From Auricularia sp. M13 (lineage: Eukaryota; Basidiomycota; Agaricomycetes; Auriculariales; Auriculariaceae), in assembly GCA_037042915.1 (NCBI GenBank), contig CM073204.1:558001-622000 (forward strand): a stretch of 64,000 nucleotides of DNA, written 5' to 3'. A program made the translations under genes and the position numbers. The notes under the pieces were generated by a model that was given only the letters and a program-made list of their open reading frames with translations, was not told the DNA's origin and did no database searches. The first letter of the stretch is position 1; each line of letters starts with the position of its first letter. Of this stretch, positions 40,120-51,927 are shown piece by piece.

Positions 40120-43100
40120 ATGACTGAGCCAGCCTCTCGAGCAAGCATGCCCGTACAAAGGTAAGACTTCTGGGCGAGGCCATCGTTGACACTGCTGAGC
40201 GCGCGCACAGGCCAGACAACACCCGCGACAGCGCGTGGAACCCCAGAATCGCCAGCCCTGGCGCAACCGACGACTACGAAGCCGGAAACAGGCTGTCGCT
40301 GGGCCCGGTCGTCGACTACATCGAGATCAGGCCCAGAGTCGACGCGCTCGTTGAGCGTGCCGACTACTATACGCTCAACAAGGCCATGGAGGAGCGCGGA
40401 GAGCGAGGATTCCTCAAGCCTCCGCCCAGGATCCCTTGGTACGAGCCCGAGTTCGAAAAGTGGGCGCGTGGGGTGCATGCGACCTGTCGCGCGCAGGCGC
40501 GCAAAGGCGCTGCGCCTGGGCCCAAGCCAGACTTCTATCCAATACCGATCCCAAGGTCCGACTGGAACAGCAGACAGCTGTTGACGTTCCTGGATGATTA
40601 TGCAAAGGCAGGCCGCGCGTGGTTGAATTCGATGGAGCACGTGCGCAAACGCCTGGAGCTCCCGACCGGAGGCCCGGAGCGCCCTAAGCTGCCATCCTTC
40701 GTGCCGAACACAGTGCCCTCCTTCGAAGGTGACCCTTCCGCGCCGAAGATCGCCCCCAATATGTTTGGCTTCACGTCGCGCGTCGAGACTCCCGAGCTAG
40801 AGGACAGCAGCGCTCCCGTAATCACGCGCGGGCACTTCAAGCATAGCTACGCGTTCATGTACAAGGGCGACATCCTGGGCGGGTGGACAAACGATATCTT
40901 ATTCTTGTCTAACGTCGATTACATCCCGTACCCGCCGCCGAACGAATTCCCGACGCGCCGCGTCGACGGTCGGTTTGGACACAACGAAGCGACGCGCTTC
41001 GCGCAGTGGCACGAGGTAGGGCGATACCATATGGCTTTCGTTCCGACCTGCAACGACGGCCGTGTAGACCGCCTATACCACCGGTCCCTCACTGGCGACA
41101 TGGCATGGTACGACGTGGACTTCGACAAACATTGCGTCAAGTTCGGAGACAGCGAGAAAGGCGACAATCGTCCCGTCACTGCGTCGCGCGCGCTGCGTGA
41201 TGCACTGACTGCAGCCTGGAGGAAAGCCCACGACGATTACGTTCATTGGGGGAACGTTCGTGGTGCGCAGCCGGGCATACCGCATGTGCAGTTTCTGCGC
41301 GGTAAACAGGCGCTCGGTTTCTTGGGTCACGCGATGTCGCGGCGCGAGCTTCTCGACACCGTCGCGGGGTTCCAGCGCGCGCTGCAGGAGGTGCGCGGCT
41401 GGAACAACTACCAGCAATGCCGCTCCGAGCTAGGCGATATCGCAAAGTTCTACGCTTGCCGCGGCAGCGTGCTGCTTCCGTCCGTCAATATGGATGCGCA
41501 GCCCTGGCAACGAAAGCCATACCGCGGGATCTTCACCTGGGATGAGAACGTCGCTAAGCGCGTCGCGCAGTTCGGCGTCCCGGCGTTCCTCATGGTGTCC
41601 TTGAAGCGCGACCAAGCGCTCGATCCTGTGTGGAAGCGAGTGGAATTGCTACGCCCGCAGTACGAGAACGCCGTGTGGGACGACGTGCGCGGCCCATCAT
41701 ACGTAGCCGCAGTGCAGGAAACGCACCCCCTGCCGATAGCCGATACACGCGGACTGGCAGAATCACTGCCTGCGACGGACGATCAGCAGCTGTCGGATGT
41801 AGACGACGGTCCCCAACAACACTACGACGACGTCCCGATGTCCGTAGGTGATCAGCCGGCAATTCAGGATGACGCTGGCGCAATACAAGCACCCCTTTTC
41901 GCCCGTGAGACTGCGCAGGTGGGGACGGAGGCAAGAGATGTCCTTCCTGCGGGAAAGCAGCAGGGTATGGTTTCCTCGCTTTACGGCGCGATACCAGCTG
42001 ATGTGTATAGCAGCGCCTGATGTCCCGGATGCATCATCGAGCGCGCAGGTCACTCAAGAGGACCGCGACGACGTCCCGATGTCCGTAGGCGATCAACCGG
42101 CAATTCAGGATGACGCTGGCGCAATTCAAGCACTCCTTTTCGCCCGTGAGACTGCGTCGTCGAGCGCGCAGGTGCAAATTGCATCGTCGAGCGCGCAGGT
42201 GGTGACGGACGTAAGAGAGGTTCATCGAGCGGGAAAGCGGAAAGGTACAGTTTTTTTTTCTCCGCTCTCGCGATACATGCTGACGCATATCGCAGCGGCC
42301 GATGTTCCGGAAGACGCTCCACCAGCAAAGCGCGTCCGCCCACAGGCAGGCAGTGCGCCGCAGGAGACTCGCGCGCAAGTGCGGCATCACAAGGCGGAGA
42401 TTTTCACGTGGCCGGCGTACTTCCCGCGCCCCTGGACGGTTGCACAGCAAGCGACTCGAAGCGTTATCTGCGACGACATGCGATACCACAATCTCTACGT
42501 CGTCAACGACGTCCAGTGGCCAATGAACGACGCTCTGCTGCATGGGCGCGAGCTGATGACGCCGACACCCAGCTTGTTTGCACGCATCACTAAAGAGGGC
42601 TACCTCTCGCGCATGTTCGCATCCTACGTCGCGCTGCGGCCGTCTTTCATCAAGGAAGCGGCGACGCGCTCGTCAGAAAACGCGCACCGTTTCACGTCCG
42701 CGCAGTGGCGCAACATCCTCAGGGGCTTTGTGCCAGCGCCAGCGCACTTACAGTACGGCTTGAAGCTCGGGCTCTACAGCGACCAGCGCGAGGATCGTGT
42801 TTGGCAGGGCGAAGAGTCGAGTGCAACAGGCACTCCTGACGAAGGTCGCGGGCGCGAAGAGTTCGTTCCCCTGGACGCTGCTGTGCTGACAGCGACCGCA
42901 GCGACCTCGAACAGCGAGCCTCGGCGGTCCCGACCATGCTCCCCTGTGCAGGCACTCGACGAGCATGAGGCGCTGCCGTCCATGGACCTCGACGAGGAGC
43001 CCACACCCGAGCAGGCTGCCCAAGACTTCGATGCTCACGTCTTTGTACACCCGCTTCCTCCTGGCGAACGCCCGCTCGCGCTGGAGGAGGAACGCTACCT

Positions 43101-44533
43101 TCACGAGCCATCAGCGTGGCGCATGAAGGACGTGGGTCAACAGCGCTCGCTCGACTACTTCAGGTGGTATGTGGAGGAGGATTCCGAGGTCGACTATGCG
43201 GAACAGGATGTACGTCGCCGGGAAGACGGGCGCGTGTTCGACATGGTTGCAGCGGGCAAGCAGAAGCGCAAGAACCTCGACGACTACGATATCTGGTGGA
43301 ATTACGAGCGAGGCTGGGTTTTGGCGTTTGAGTTGACGGGTGGATTCCGCGCTCTCGCGCTCGGCGAGCGGCTAACCAAGAAACTGCGATTTTTCAAGGC
43401 CGACGGCGCGCAGGGCAGGAAGAGATACCTGTACGATTCTGAGCATGCGCCGATGCAGCTTCGTGTCTGGCAAGCACGCCCGATGAACCAGAGGTGAGTT
43501 GCCGGTTGGGCTGTGCGTGTGGAATCTGACGAAATGTAGTTTGTCGCTGGGGTATGACCCGCTCGGCCAGGTCGGCGTACGCACCGAATGTCCAAACTGG
43601 CTCAAGCTCGAGCCCGATGCGTACGCAGTCGTGTTTGCCGGTGCGCGCGACGTCGCTCGCATCGCCGCACAACAGCGACGCGAGGAAGAGGAGCGTCGTG
43701 CCGCCGACGAGCAGCGTCGCTCCCAGGAGCAGCGTCTTGTAGACCAGCTGCGTCCCGCCGAAGAGAAGAGCGATGCCCTTGAGCGCGGTGCTCAGCAGAT
43801 TCATTCCGCCGCCGACATCGCACGGCCCGCCATCGCTTCGGCCGTCATGCCCAACGCCACCATCTTCAAGGGCCCCAAGCCTAATAAACGCAAAGGCAGG
43901 GCCAAAAAACAAACCAGTCGGGGCGATGACGCGGGCGGCGAGGATGCAGACGCGCAAACCGCCAGCGACGCACCAATCCCCCACAGCGACTGGGATCTCG
44001 TGAGTGCCCTCACACCACGCGTGCTTATGTTCGACGGCGTCACGCTACCGGCATACGCGTCGCCTGCCAATAGGGACCCCGATTTCACGACGTACAGCTG
44101 GCCCAGTGAGACCTGGCGGCGGTATATCATATGGGACATTGCGGAGCTGCTGTTCCGCTTCGAACTGTACGCTCTTGACTCATTTCTGCGTCTCCGGTAT
44201 CAGTGCGCGCCGGCGTTGGCGCAGCAGTCGAACCTGGAGCGTCTACAGGCGATTTTCGCGGTCTGGCAAGGCGAGAATTTCTTGCCGAACGGCCCGAGTC
44301 CATTGACCGCGACAGACTGGCGGATCAGAGAGCCTGCGATACGGGCATTCGCGCAAATTGTGAAAGCCTGGCCACGAACATCGATTCCGGAAGCTCCTGC
44401 TACCTTCACTCAGCACGAGTTTGAGGCTTTCGAGCGCGATGTGTGGAGCGCATATGCGCAGACATATACGGACTACCACTGGCGCGAGGCCCCGTTTCCT
44501 TGTTGTTATCCAGATGTCGTCCCGTTCTCATAA
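40120..44533 (+). CDS. 1406-residue protein of unknown function, five exons
   Basis: Exons 40120-40160, 40211-41964, 42011-42244, 42296-43493 and 43540-44533; all four joins keep phase (total 4221 nt). Introns are 50, 46, 51 and 46 nt with GTAAGA, GTATGG, GTACAG and GTGAGT donors; the third has CTGAC before GCATATCGCAG. The N-terminal part has GFLKPPPRIPWYEPEFEKW and a block near residue 440 (RGIFTWDENVAKRVAQFGVP) like that of large basidiomycete-specific families. The middle is acidic and low-complexity. A basic/glutamine-rich coiled-coil stretch (RIAAQQRREEEERRAADEQR) precedes a conserved C-terminal domain (SWPSETWRRYIIWDIAELLF to WREAPFPCCYPDVVPFS). No catalytic motif recognised. Exons 2-4 carry a tandem duplication (see 41826-42320). 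Broken copies of the C-terminal domain lie at 17.3 and 58.7 kb, so this family is being duplicated locally. Confidence 0.75.
41826..42320 (+). repeat. Intron-containing tandem exon duplication
   Basis: Unit 1 (about 41826-42050) and unit 2 (about 42067-42320) are the same ~230-250 bp sequence. Both encode DDVPMSVGDQPAIQDDAGAI, then FARETA, then a basic stretch, then an intron in the same phase, then A(A)DVPxxAxx. The introns (41965-42010 and 42245-42295) are recognisable copies of each other but now differ in length (46 and 51 nt). Unit 2 also has an extra copy of a 20-base motif (TCGTCGAGCGCGCAGGT core), present three times in all. Confidence 0.85.
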
Positions 44534-45590
44534 TTGCTCGTATCCCGTGTATTGTGTAACGCATCTCGAAGACGAACATGTAGATAAGCGATTTTGGGCA
44601 GTCGCAGAATCGTAATAGTTGCAAGTAAGGCTAACAGTATGAACGAAGCGCAAATACGAGAACGACGCCGTTCTCGCATTGCAAAGCAAGTGGGGTATGT
44701 TCTCGTACGTTGTACTTGAGTAGATACTGTTATACAAAAATAGATCGCTCTCGTAAACTGCAGTAGACTGTTTGGACAACGGCAAAGCCGAAGAATGCGA
44801 ATGGAATGCGGTTCTAGTCGGTGGGATCGGCAGTCGAGGACGTGTAAGCCGATTAGTCAAGCGGTCGCTGTGGGAAACGGCAAGGCGGGCAGGTATTACA
44901 GCGGAAGGCAAGTAATTTTGGAAGCAACGAAAACACTGATTGCTTGCTTTAGCACGCGTCAAGCGACGCGAACAGGTTCGAGAAAACAAGACACACAAGC
45001 AGCAGGATGAAAACATGTTCAAGAAAACAGGAAATACAAGCAGCAAGATGATAGCGGGATGCTCAAAAAAACTGCAAGAAAACGTCGACGTATCTTCAAG
45101 CTGCGCTCCACGCCAATGCGCCCAATTCCAGAAAAACACACGCTCTCCCAGTTCACGCGCTGTAGATCATCCACACCACGCCACCGTCGCAGGAGCCCGT
45201 AACGTACTCAGCGCCCTCGCGCCAGCCGTGCTCTGTCGGCGTGCGCCCATAACGCTCGCGGCTCGGTAAAATCACGCGCACTCCGCGGCGAGCAGCCGCG
45301 CGGTGAACATATTGCGCGAGCCCGTAATGCCCCTTTTAATTGCTCGGAAATAATACCAGAATTAATAACATAAATGAGCGCACCGTAGCGCAGCGCTATG
45401 GCTCTGTGCATAGCGGTGCACGAGCAGGTGAATGCGGGCGGTCTGGTGGTAGGCGGAGGAAGACAATGTCGTGTCAACTCCGACCCGTCAGCTTATGGAG
45501 TACGCTACCGCAACAATGTTCTAGATGTATTTTGTTCAACTAGGTTCACTACATGGAGAAAGAGATTTATAAGGCAAGACTATTCATCAT
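44534..45590. other. Intergenic downstream of the 40-44 kb gene
   Basis: No gene recognised. Around 44975-45060 two ~45 bp degenerate repeats occur in tandem (core ACAAGCAGCAxGATGA). The rest has only short frames. Confidence 0.45.
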
Positions 45591-45592
45591 TA

Positions 45593-46008
45593 GGGGGTTT
45601 CACGATGGCGGTTTTTGAGCTGTTTTCGAGTCTGTTTTTGAGCCTGTTTTCGAATCCAAAACAGCCATCAAAACCAGAGCAAACTGTTTTCAGCCGTGAA
45701 ACCCCCTCGGGAAAACCGGCAGTCCGTGAGTGGTTTCTCAACCGTCCGTAGGATATGCCCTTAACGGTCAGGGATCGGGGGTCGGAAGCCCCGAGTGGAG
45801 CCGATGCCGAAAAACAGCGGGCAAAAACGAAACGGAAAACGAAAACGGGACGAAAAGCAGCCCAGAGGCTGGTCGCGCCAAAACTGTTTTTCGGCCGAAT
45901 CCGTATTTTTCCCAGCGGTTTCGGGGTCCTGTTTTTGCAAAAACGGCTTTGAAAACAGATTTGAAACAAGCCGGAAAACGGCTCAAAAACCGCCATCGTG
46001 AAACCCCC
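45593..46008. mobile_element. TA-flanked MITE
   Basis: A 416 bp element with ~28 bp inverted ends (GGGGGTTTCACGATGGCGGT inward), flanked by TA at 45591-45592 and 46009-46010. The interior is rich in GTTTT/AAAAC runs. An extra partial copy of the terminus (GTGAAACCCCC) sits at about 45697-45708, next to a nearer inverted partner, which suggests a composite or nested origin. No coding capacity. TA target duplication suggests the Tc1/mariner superfamily. Confidence 0.8.
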
Positions 46009-46492
46009 TAATGAGTCTCATAGCATCACATGTGCACAAGTTACACGTACAAGGAGTTGCGTCGCCGGCGCGTCGCTCAACGGGTTTGCCGCAGTCCCCA
46101 AATCGCGACCTAGCGGCTCCGAAGTGCGGATCGCCTATGAGTCGCAGGCGTCAGCAAGCATGCTCAGTTTGAGAATGTGGATACGCACGCGAGAATGCGG
46201 AATCGACGCGCTGCTTTCCATAGTGTCGTCGCGTCGGCTGGCGTCGCGATTGGGGCGGTTTGTGGCAAATGGCGCCTGAGGTGCATGGCCAGTAAGTATT
46301 TGATGAACGGCGATTGGATTGCTTACTCGGCCGCCCTCAATATCCCGTCTCCTGACGCTCGATCCAGTCTCTTGTTGCGCCGCGTCGCTGCCGATGTCCC
46401 TCTGTTCGAGGGTGTCAGTCGTGACAGGTGGCAGAGGAGAACAGAAGGGGAAGCGCCTCATTGAAGTGCGGAATCAATCTTGCAAGCTCAGG

Positions 46493-46888
46493 CTATTGGG
46501 AAAATAATGAGGGATAGGCAACGAGACAACGCGAGTGGAAGCGTACGAAGAGACGAGCGCCATTTCCCTCACGAAAGACGCGGACAAAGGACATCGTTCG
46601 GAATGCATTCATGATACATGGGTCGAAAGTGCGAGCCTCATTAGATTTGAGATATGCGAACCAAAGCCGTGCGTCGTCCATGCCGACGCTGGGAAACGTA
46701 TTCCGTATGAAGGCGAGTGCAGCATCATGGCCTCGTTCTTCGGCGCAGCGCAGGACCTGGCGACCAAAGGCCTCATATGGCCAGGGTCCTTGAGGCCGCA
46801 TGGTCGAGTCGTCATTCGACTCGGAGCTGCGCGGAGGGCTCTGATATTGACATGAGACGGGGGCAAAATCAAACGTATCACGTGACAT
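46493..46888 (-). CDS. Possible hypothetical gene fragment
   Basis: 131 codons from an ATG at 46888, with a protein-like core (YEAFGRQVLRCAEERGHDAA, FIRNTFPSVGMDDARLWFAY) and a stop shortly before 46493. No family recognised. It lies on the opposite strand just upstream of the LINE remnant; it may be a truncated host gene or a chance frame. Confidence 0.3.
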   Translation of the reverse strand: MSRDTFDFAPVSCQYQSPPRSSESNDDSTMRPQGPWPYEAFGRQVLRCAEERGHDAALAFIRNTFPSVGMDDARLWFAYLKSNEARTFDPCIMNAFRTMSFVRVFREGNGARLFVRFHSRCLVAYPSLFSQ

Positions 46889-47316
46889 ACCGAAGGCTCA
46901 GGGTCATGATCATCAACGACAGCGCAAGATTCATCATGATCTTCCGCCCAAACGTGCGCTCGTTCAAGCCTCCTGATGTTCCTTTTCATATTTATGGTGA
47001 ACCCCTCACCGTAACGGACAGTTACTCCTACGTGGGAATATGGTTCTCTACTACATCTGGTAATCTGTGGGACAAACATTTCACTGAATATGAGAGGAAG
47101 GCTCGTGCGGCGGCGAACATGTCTTTCTTTGTTGAAGCCCATACCGGTCCTTTGCCCCCAGAGCAAGGACGCACTCTATACAGTGCCCAAATTGATCCTC
47201 ACTTGACTTGGGGCTGTACTGTGACGGGAAATAGTACTCAGGATAAACTGAGACTCTTACAGGATGTACAGCACCACTTCTTGCGTCGCTTGCTGCGCCT
47301 ACAATCACGCTCACAG

Positions 47317-47544
47317 TGTTGAAGGTATGCATCCAGAACTCGACAGAAGGTTCTTCCCGTTTCCCGGGCTTTCTCACAGGCCCACGAACTGCCTCGTACC
47401 ATCCTGTATCCAGTAGCTAGTTCTCGTTTTCTTGCATGCTCAGATGTATATAAGCGACGCTAGCTAGGCCATGGTATGATAACAATTTTCGACTCTCTCG
47501 CCCCGCACTCGCAAACTCGCTCTCAACTCCCTCAACTCTCTATA
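47317..47544 (+). repeat. Copia 5' LTR
   Basis: 228 bp, same sequence as 51922-52149 by eye. Contains a TATA-like ATATAA (in GATGTATATAAGCG) about 90 bp before its end, a plausible promoter. Confidence 0.93.
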
Positions 47545-47619
47545 GGTTACGAGCCCTTAAAGCTTGTAGCTATCCCGAATACCACTCTCACAGCTCAGTT
47601 ACTCCACAGTAGCTAAGTT

Positions 47620-50600
47620 ATGTCTGCAACGACAGCTACCACGGCTCCGGCGCGTGATCCAGCTCTGTATCGTATCGATCCGCTCGATGACACGAATTAT
47701 GCAATCTGGAAAGCTAAGGTGCAGATGATCCTTGAAGAACAGGATCTCTGGGGTCATGTTACTGGCACAAAGACGGCTCCTGCAGCCTCTGACCCTACAT
47801 ATGCTGACTGGGAACGGACCTCGCGTTCTGCAAAGAATGCCATCTCACTCAGGCTGTCTGACAGCCAGTTTACGCACACCTTGGGATGCACAACAGCCAA
47901 GGAAGTCTGGGAAGCCCTCCGGACTGTGCATGAGGCCCGCGGCCCCGTTGGCATTGTCTCTGTGCGCCGTCGCTTCTTCCGCGCCCGCTGCGAAGAAGGC
48001 GAGGATATTCCTGAGCATGTGAAGTCCCTCAAGTCCTTGCAGGATGAGCTTGCTCGCTTGGGTACAGTTGTTGATGATAAGGAGTTCGTCAATGTGCTCC
48101 TGACTTCACTCCCGGATTCTTGGGACAGCTTCATCTCCAGCATAAATAACACGGAATATCAGATCAAGGTCGAGAAGCAACCAGACGGCTCTTTCAAGAC
48201 CGACGTCCTGCCCATCTCCTCGAAGGAGATTGTCGCGCGTGTTCTGGAAGAAGACCGCCGACGGAAGTCCGGTTCCGGCTCCGGCAGCACAGCCTTGATC
48301 TCCCGCGATAAACGCGGCAACACGCACACGAAGTCCACCGCGTCCGCACGCAGTGGCCCAGGCACTTCACAGCGCTCTGGTAAGTCCTCCAAGGTCTGGT
48401 GCTCTTTTCACAAGGTTGACACCCACAAGACTGAGGACTGCCGTGCCCGGAAATCAGGTGCGGGCAACACGGCATCCAAGTCTGGCCGCGACTCAGCACA
48501 CGCCTCCACAGACCACCAGGCGTTTGCGGCCTACGACTCCATCGCTCCAGATGCGCTCGCGCTTTACGCAGCGCCGACCGCTTCTTCCTGGCTCGCGGAT
48601 TCCGGTACAACGCGCCATCTTGCGCGCGACCGCTCGGTCTTCCGGAACTACCGCCAAATCGACTCCAGTATCCAAGGAGTCACCCCAGCGGCCTCTCTAC
48701 CAGCTATTGGAATGGGAGACGTTATTATTAGGTTTGTCTACGACGGTTCAGCGCGTGAATTCACTCTGAAGGACGTATATCACACGCCGCAGGTTCCATA
48801 CAACCTCATCTCACTATCCCGTCTCACGGACGCTGGCTTCTCGTTCTGCGGAGCCGGTACAACCATGGTCTTCTATGACCGCTCAGGTACGCCATTTGCC
48901 TCAGGTTCCATTGCAAAGAACTTGTATCTCATGGATGCTCAGCCCGTCGCACCTGAAGTTGCCCTCGCCGCGGCTCCGCGCCGCACCTGGGACGATTGGC
49001 ATCGGATTCTCGGGCACGCACACCATGACACCATCAAGCTGCTTCACAACAAGCAGATGGTGGAGAACATGGATGTGAACGCCGCCTCTCGGCCGTCACA
49101 GTGCGTTCCGTGCATAAAGGCAAAGGCTCACACCACCCCGTTTCCGCAGGAATCACTGACCGAAATTGCAGATATCGGTGACGTTGTCGTCTCCGACGTA
49201 TGGGGACCTGCTCCCGTCGCGTCTGTGAGTGGTGACCGCTACTTCTACTCGTTCACTGATCTCAAAACTCGGCACTCGATTCTCTACTACGACAAGACGA
49301 AGGATCAAGCTCTTGCCAAGTTCAAACAGTACCGCGACTACCTCAAGACGCAAACCGGTCGCATTATCAAGGTACTTCGCACAGACAATGGTGGTGAGTA
49401 CGTGAACAAAGCATTTGCCAAATACCTCGCTGACTGCGGCATCAAGCACGAGAATACGGCTCCCTACTCGCCGTCGCAGAACGGTGTCGCCGAGCGCCTC
49501 AACCGCACGTTAGTCGAGCGCGCACGTGCTATGCTGATTGCTCATGATCTCCCAGGATCGCTCTGGACGGAAGCTATCGGGTATGCAACGTTTCTCAAGA
49601 ATCGTTGCCCAACGCGCTCTCTTGCGGATCCTATCACACCGCACGAAGCCTTCACAGGCCGAAAACCCGACTTCAGCGACCTTCACGAGTTCGGTACGCC
49701 ATGCTATGTTCTAGTACCGCAGCGCAAGCGCAACAAGCTGCAACCGAAAGCTGAGGAGCACATTTTCACAGGTGTTTCCGATAACGCAAAGGCTTTCAGA
49801 TACTTCAACAAGGTGTCCCGCAAGATCCAAGTGTCCCGCGACGTCACCTTCCCACGCATCGAGCGTACAAAGTCTCACCCCGATGACGACTTGCCGCTTG
49901 AGGGGGAGCAAGATGCAGGTGTGCAAGTTACCAAGCAACAAGCCGCCGCTCAGCCGGCACCAGCGCCCGCTCCGCCTGTCTCGATACAGCGCACAGTCAC
50001 TCCGCCCGCTCTCATGCCGCAGACTACACCACCGCCTACGCCCGCGCGCGCCCGCGCGTCATCCAATCCCGCTCCACCGTCTCCGGCCGCTGTCGAATCC
50101 CGCGAAGCGCGCATCCAACGTCTCATCGCGGAGCAGCCTCCGCGCGGTCCGACTCCGCGTCTGCCACCCATGCGCCAGAGCACGCGACTCTCCAAACTCG
50201 ACGCGGAGCGTGGCACCATCGATTACCACCGCATCGCAAACCCTGACGCACGAGGCTACAAGATCCCCGCTCCGTTCCGACACGCACGTTTACAATCCGG
50301 TGGGGATGACACGCTCGCTACGTCGGACACCGCCCTTATGTCATTCTCCATGCAGGAACCGCCGTCTTATGCCGCTGCCATCGCATCCGACGTGTCAACC
50401 GAATGGCAAGCTGCTATGGACGCTGAGATCCAGCAACTGCATGATCTTGGTACGTGGGAACTCGTTGACCGGCCTCTTGACCGTCACATCGTCGGTAGCA
50501 AGTGGGCTTACAAGGTGAAAACCGATGAGCACGGTAATATTTCCAAGTACAAGGCACGCCTCGTCGCTCAGGGATTTTCGCAGATCCCGGGCATTGACTT

Positions 50601-51927
50601 CCTTGATACATTTGCCCCTGTTGTCAAGTTCGACACGCTGCGCACGCTCTTCGCGCTCGCAGCAACACACGACTGGGAAATACATCAAATGGACGTTAAA
50701 GGCGCGTACCTCAACAGTACACTCGACGAGGAGATTTACATGCGGCAACCACCAGGTTATGACGACGGCTCCGGGCGCGTCTGCCGTCTCCGCAAGTCAC
50801 TTTACGGTCTCAAACAGGCAGGTCGCGTCTGGAATCACACGTTCCACGCTTCCCTGACTTCACTTGGTTTTAGTCGCGCCGACGCAGACCCGTGCCTCTA
50901 CATCAGGACGCACGATGACGCACTGCAAATTATTGCAGTGTACGTCGACGACCTCGCGCTCTTCACAGACTCATTGGCTACTATGCAGCAGCTCAAACAC
51001 GAACTCTCGTTGCAATTCACTATGACTGATGGCGGCGAACTCAAGTGGCTCCTCGGAGTCGAGGTTACTCGTGATCGCGAAGCTCGCACGCTCAGCATCT
51101 CCCAGCGTGCGTACATCGACAGAATTGTCGATCGCTTCAGGCTTACGAACGCAAATCCTGTCGCAACGCCGCTCGACCCGAACGCGCGTCTCAGTAAGGA
51201 TCAGGCCCCTAATTCGGACACAGCAAAAGAGGAGATGCAGAGCATCCCGTACGCCGAACTCATTGGCTCGCTTCTGTACGCAGCACTGACCACTCGTCCA
51301 GATATTGCGTTCGCCGTCCAGTTGCTCAGCCAGTTCAATAGCAACCCTGGACCGGCGCATTGGACAGCAGCAAAGCGCGTTGTGCGCTACTTGCTCGGCA
51401 CTCAGGACATCGGCATCACCTACTATGGTACGTGTGGTCTCGATCTCCGCGTCTACTCAGATGCGGACTGGGCTACCAGTCCTGATGACCGCCGCTCAAT
51501 CTCAGGTTACGTCTGTTTCTTTGCAGACGGTCCCATTACATGGCGCTCCAAGAAGCAGCAGAGCACTGCACTGTCCAGCACCGAAGCTGAGTACATGGCC
51601 GTCTCTCTCGCCTGCCAAGAGCTCATCTGGCTCAGGCTTCTCTTCTCAGAGTTGGGATTCACTCCGGACGGTCCGATCCTCGTCCTTTGCGACAACCGCT
51701 CATCGATCTCACTTGCGCAGGACTCAAGACATCACCAGCGCTCCAAGCATATCGACATACGGTACCATTTCATTCGGGAACAGGTCACCTCAGGTGAGGT
51801 TGATCTTAGCTACATCCCTACTGACCTCAATGCCGCCGACGCTCTCACCAAGGCTCTACCGCGTCACAAACATGAACTTAGCCTTCCACTACTCGGGCTA
51901 GGAGTTCTGTTTGAGGGGGAGTGTTGA
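47620..51927 (+). CDS. Copia gag-pol polyprotein
   Basis: 1435 codons in one frame. Order of parts: gag-like region (residues about 1-290) with a C/H cluster near residue 265; protease with LADSG near 325; GAG-pre-integrase domain with HRILGHAH near 465; integrase core with DVWGP, DNGGEY and SPSQNGVAERLNRTL (about 525-640); reverse transcriptase with KARLVAQGF, HQMDVKGAYLN and YVDDLAL (about 930-1170); RNase H with DADWATSPDDRRS and STEAEYMA (about 1280-1325). The order integrase before reverse transcriptase defines Copia. Gag and pol share one frame, as is common in this family. It looks whole. Confidence 0.95.
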   Translation: MSATTATTAPARDPALYRIDPLDDTNYAIWKAKVQMILEEQDLWGHVTGTKTAPAASDPTYADWERTSRSAKNAISLRLSDSQFTHTLGCTTAKEVWEALRTVHEARGPVGIVSVRRRFFRARCEEGEDIPEHVKSLKSLQDELARLGTVVDDKEFVNVLLTSLPDSWDSFISSINNTEYQIKVEKQPDGSFKTDVLPISSKEIVARVLEEDRRRKSGSGSGSTALISRDKRGNTHTKSTASARSGPGTSQRSGKSSKVWCSFHKVDTHKTEDCRARKSGAGNTASKSGRDSAHASTDHQAFAAYDSIAPDALALYAAPTASSWLADSGTTRHLARDRSVFRNYRQIDSSIQGVTPAASLPAIGMGDVIIRFVYDGSAREFTLKDVYHTPQVPYNLISLSRLTDAGFSFCGAGTTMVFYDRSGTPFASGSIAKNLYLMDAQPVAPEVALAAAPRRTWDDWHRILGHAHHDTIKLLHNKQMVENMDVNAASRPSQCVPCIKAKAHTTPFPQESLTEIADIGDVVVSDVWGPAPVASVSGDRYFYSFTDLKTRHSILYYDKTKDQALAKFKQYRDYLKTQTGRIIKVLRTDNGGEYVNKAFAKYLADCGIKHENTAPYSPSQNGVAERLNRTLVERARAMLIAHDLPGSLWTEAIGYATFLKNRCPTRSLADPITPHEAFTGRKPDFSDLHEFGTPCYVLVPQRKRNKLQPKAEEHIFTGVSDNAKAFRYFNKVSRKIQVSRDVTFPRIERTKSHPDDDLPLEGEQDAGVQVTKQQAAAQPAPAPAPPVSIQRTVTPPALMPQTTPPPTPARARASSNPAPPSPAAVESREARIQRLIAEQPPRGPTPRLPPMRQSTRLSKLDAERGTIDYHRIANPDARGYKIPAPFRHARLQSGGDDTLATSDTALMSFSMQEPPSYAAAIASDVSTEWQAAMDAEIQQLHDLGTWELVDRPLDRHIVGSKWAYKVKTDEHGNISKYKARLVAQGFSQIPGIDFLDTFAPVVKFDTLRTLFALAATHDWEIHQMDVKGAYLNSTLDEEIYMRQPPGYDDGSGRVCRLRKSLYGLKQAGRVWNHTFHASLTSLGFSRADADPCLYIRTHDDALQIIAVYVDDLALFTDSLATMQQLKHELSLQFTMTDGGELKWLLGVEVTRDREARTLSISQRAYIDRIVDRFRLTNANPVATPLDPNARLSKDQAPNSDTAKEEMQSIPYAELIGSLLYAALTTRPDIAFAVQLLSQFNSNPGPAHWTAAKRVVRYLLGTQDIGITYYGTCGLDLRVYSDADWATSPDDRRSISGYVCFFADGPITWRSKKQQSTALSSTEAEYMAVSLACQELIWLRLLFSELGFTPDGPILVLCDNRSSISLAQDSRHHQRSKHIDIRYHFIREQVTSGEVDLSYIPTDLNAADALTKALPRHKHELSLPLLGLGVLFEGEC

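Noticed and set aside
46609-47166. 185-codon minus frame over the LINE remnant
   Set aside because: It lies opposite the recognisable LINE reading frame and has no features of its own.
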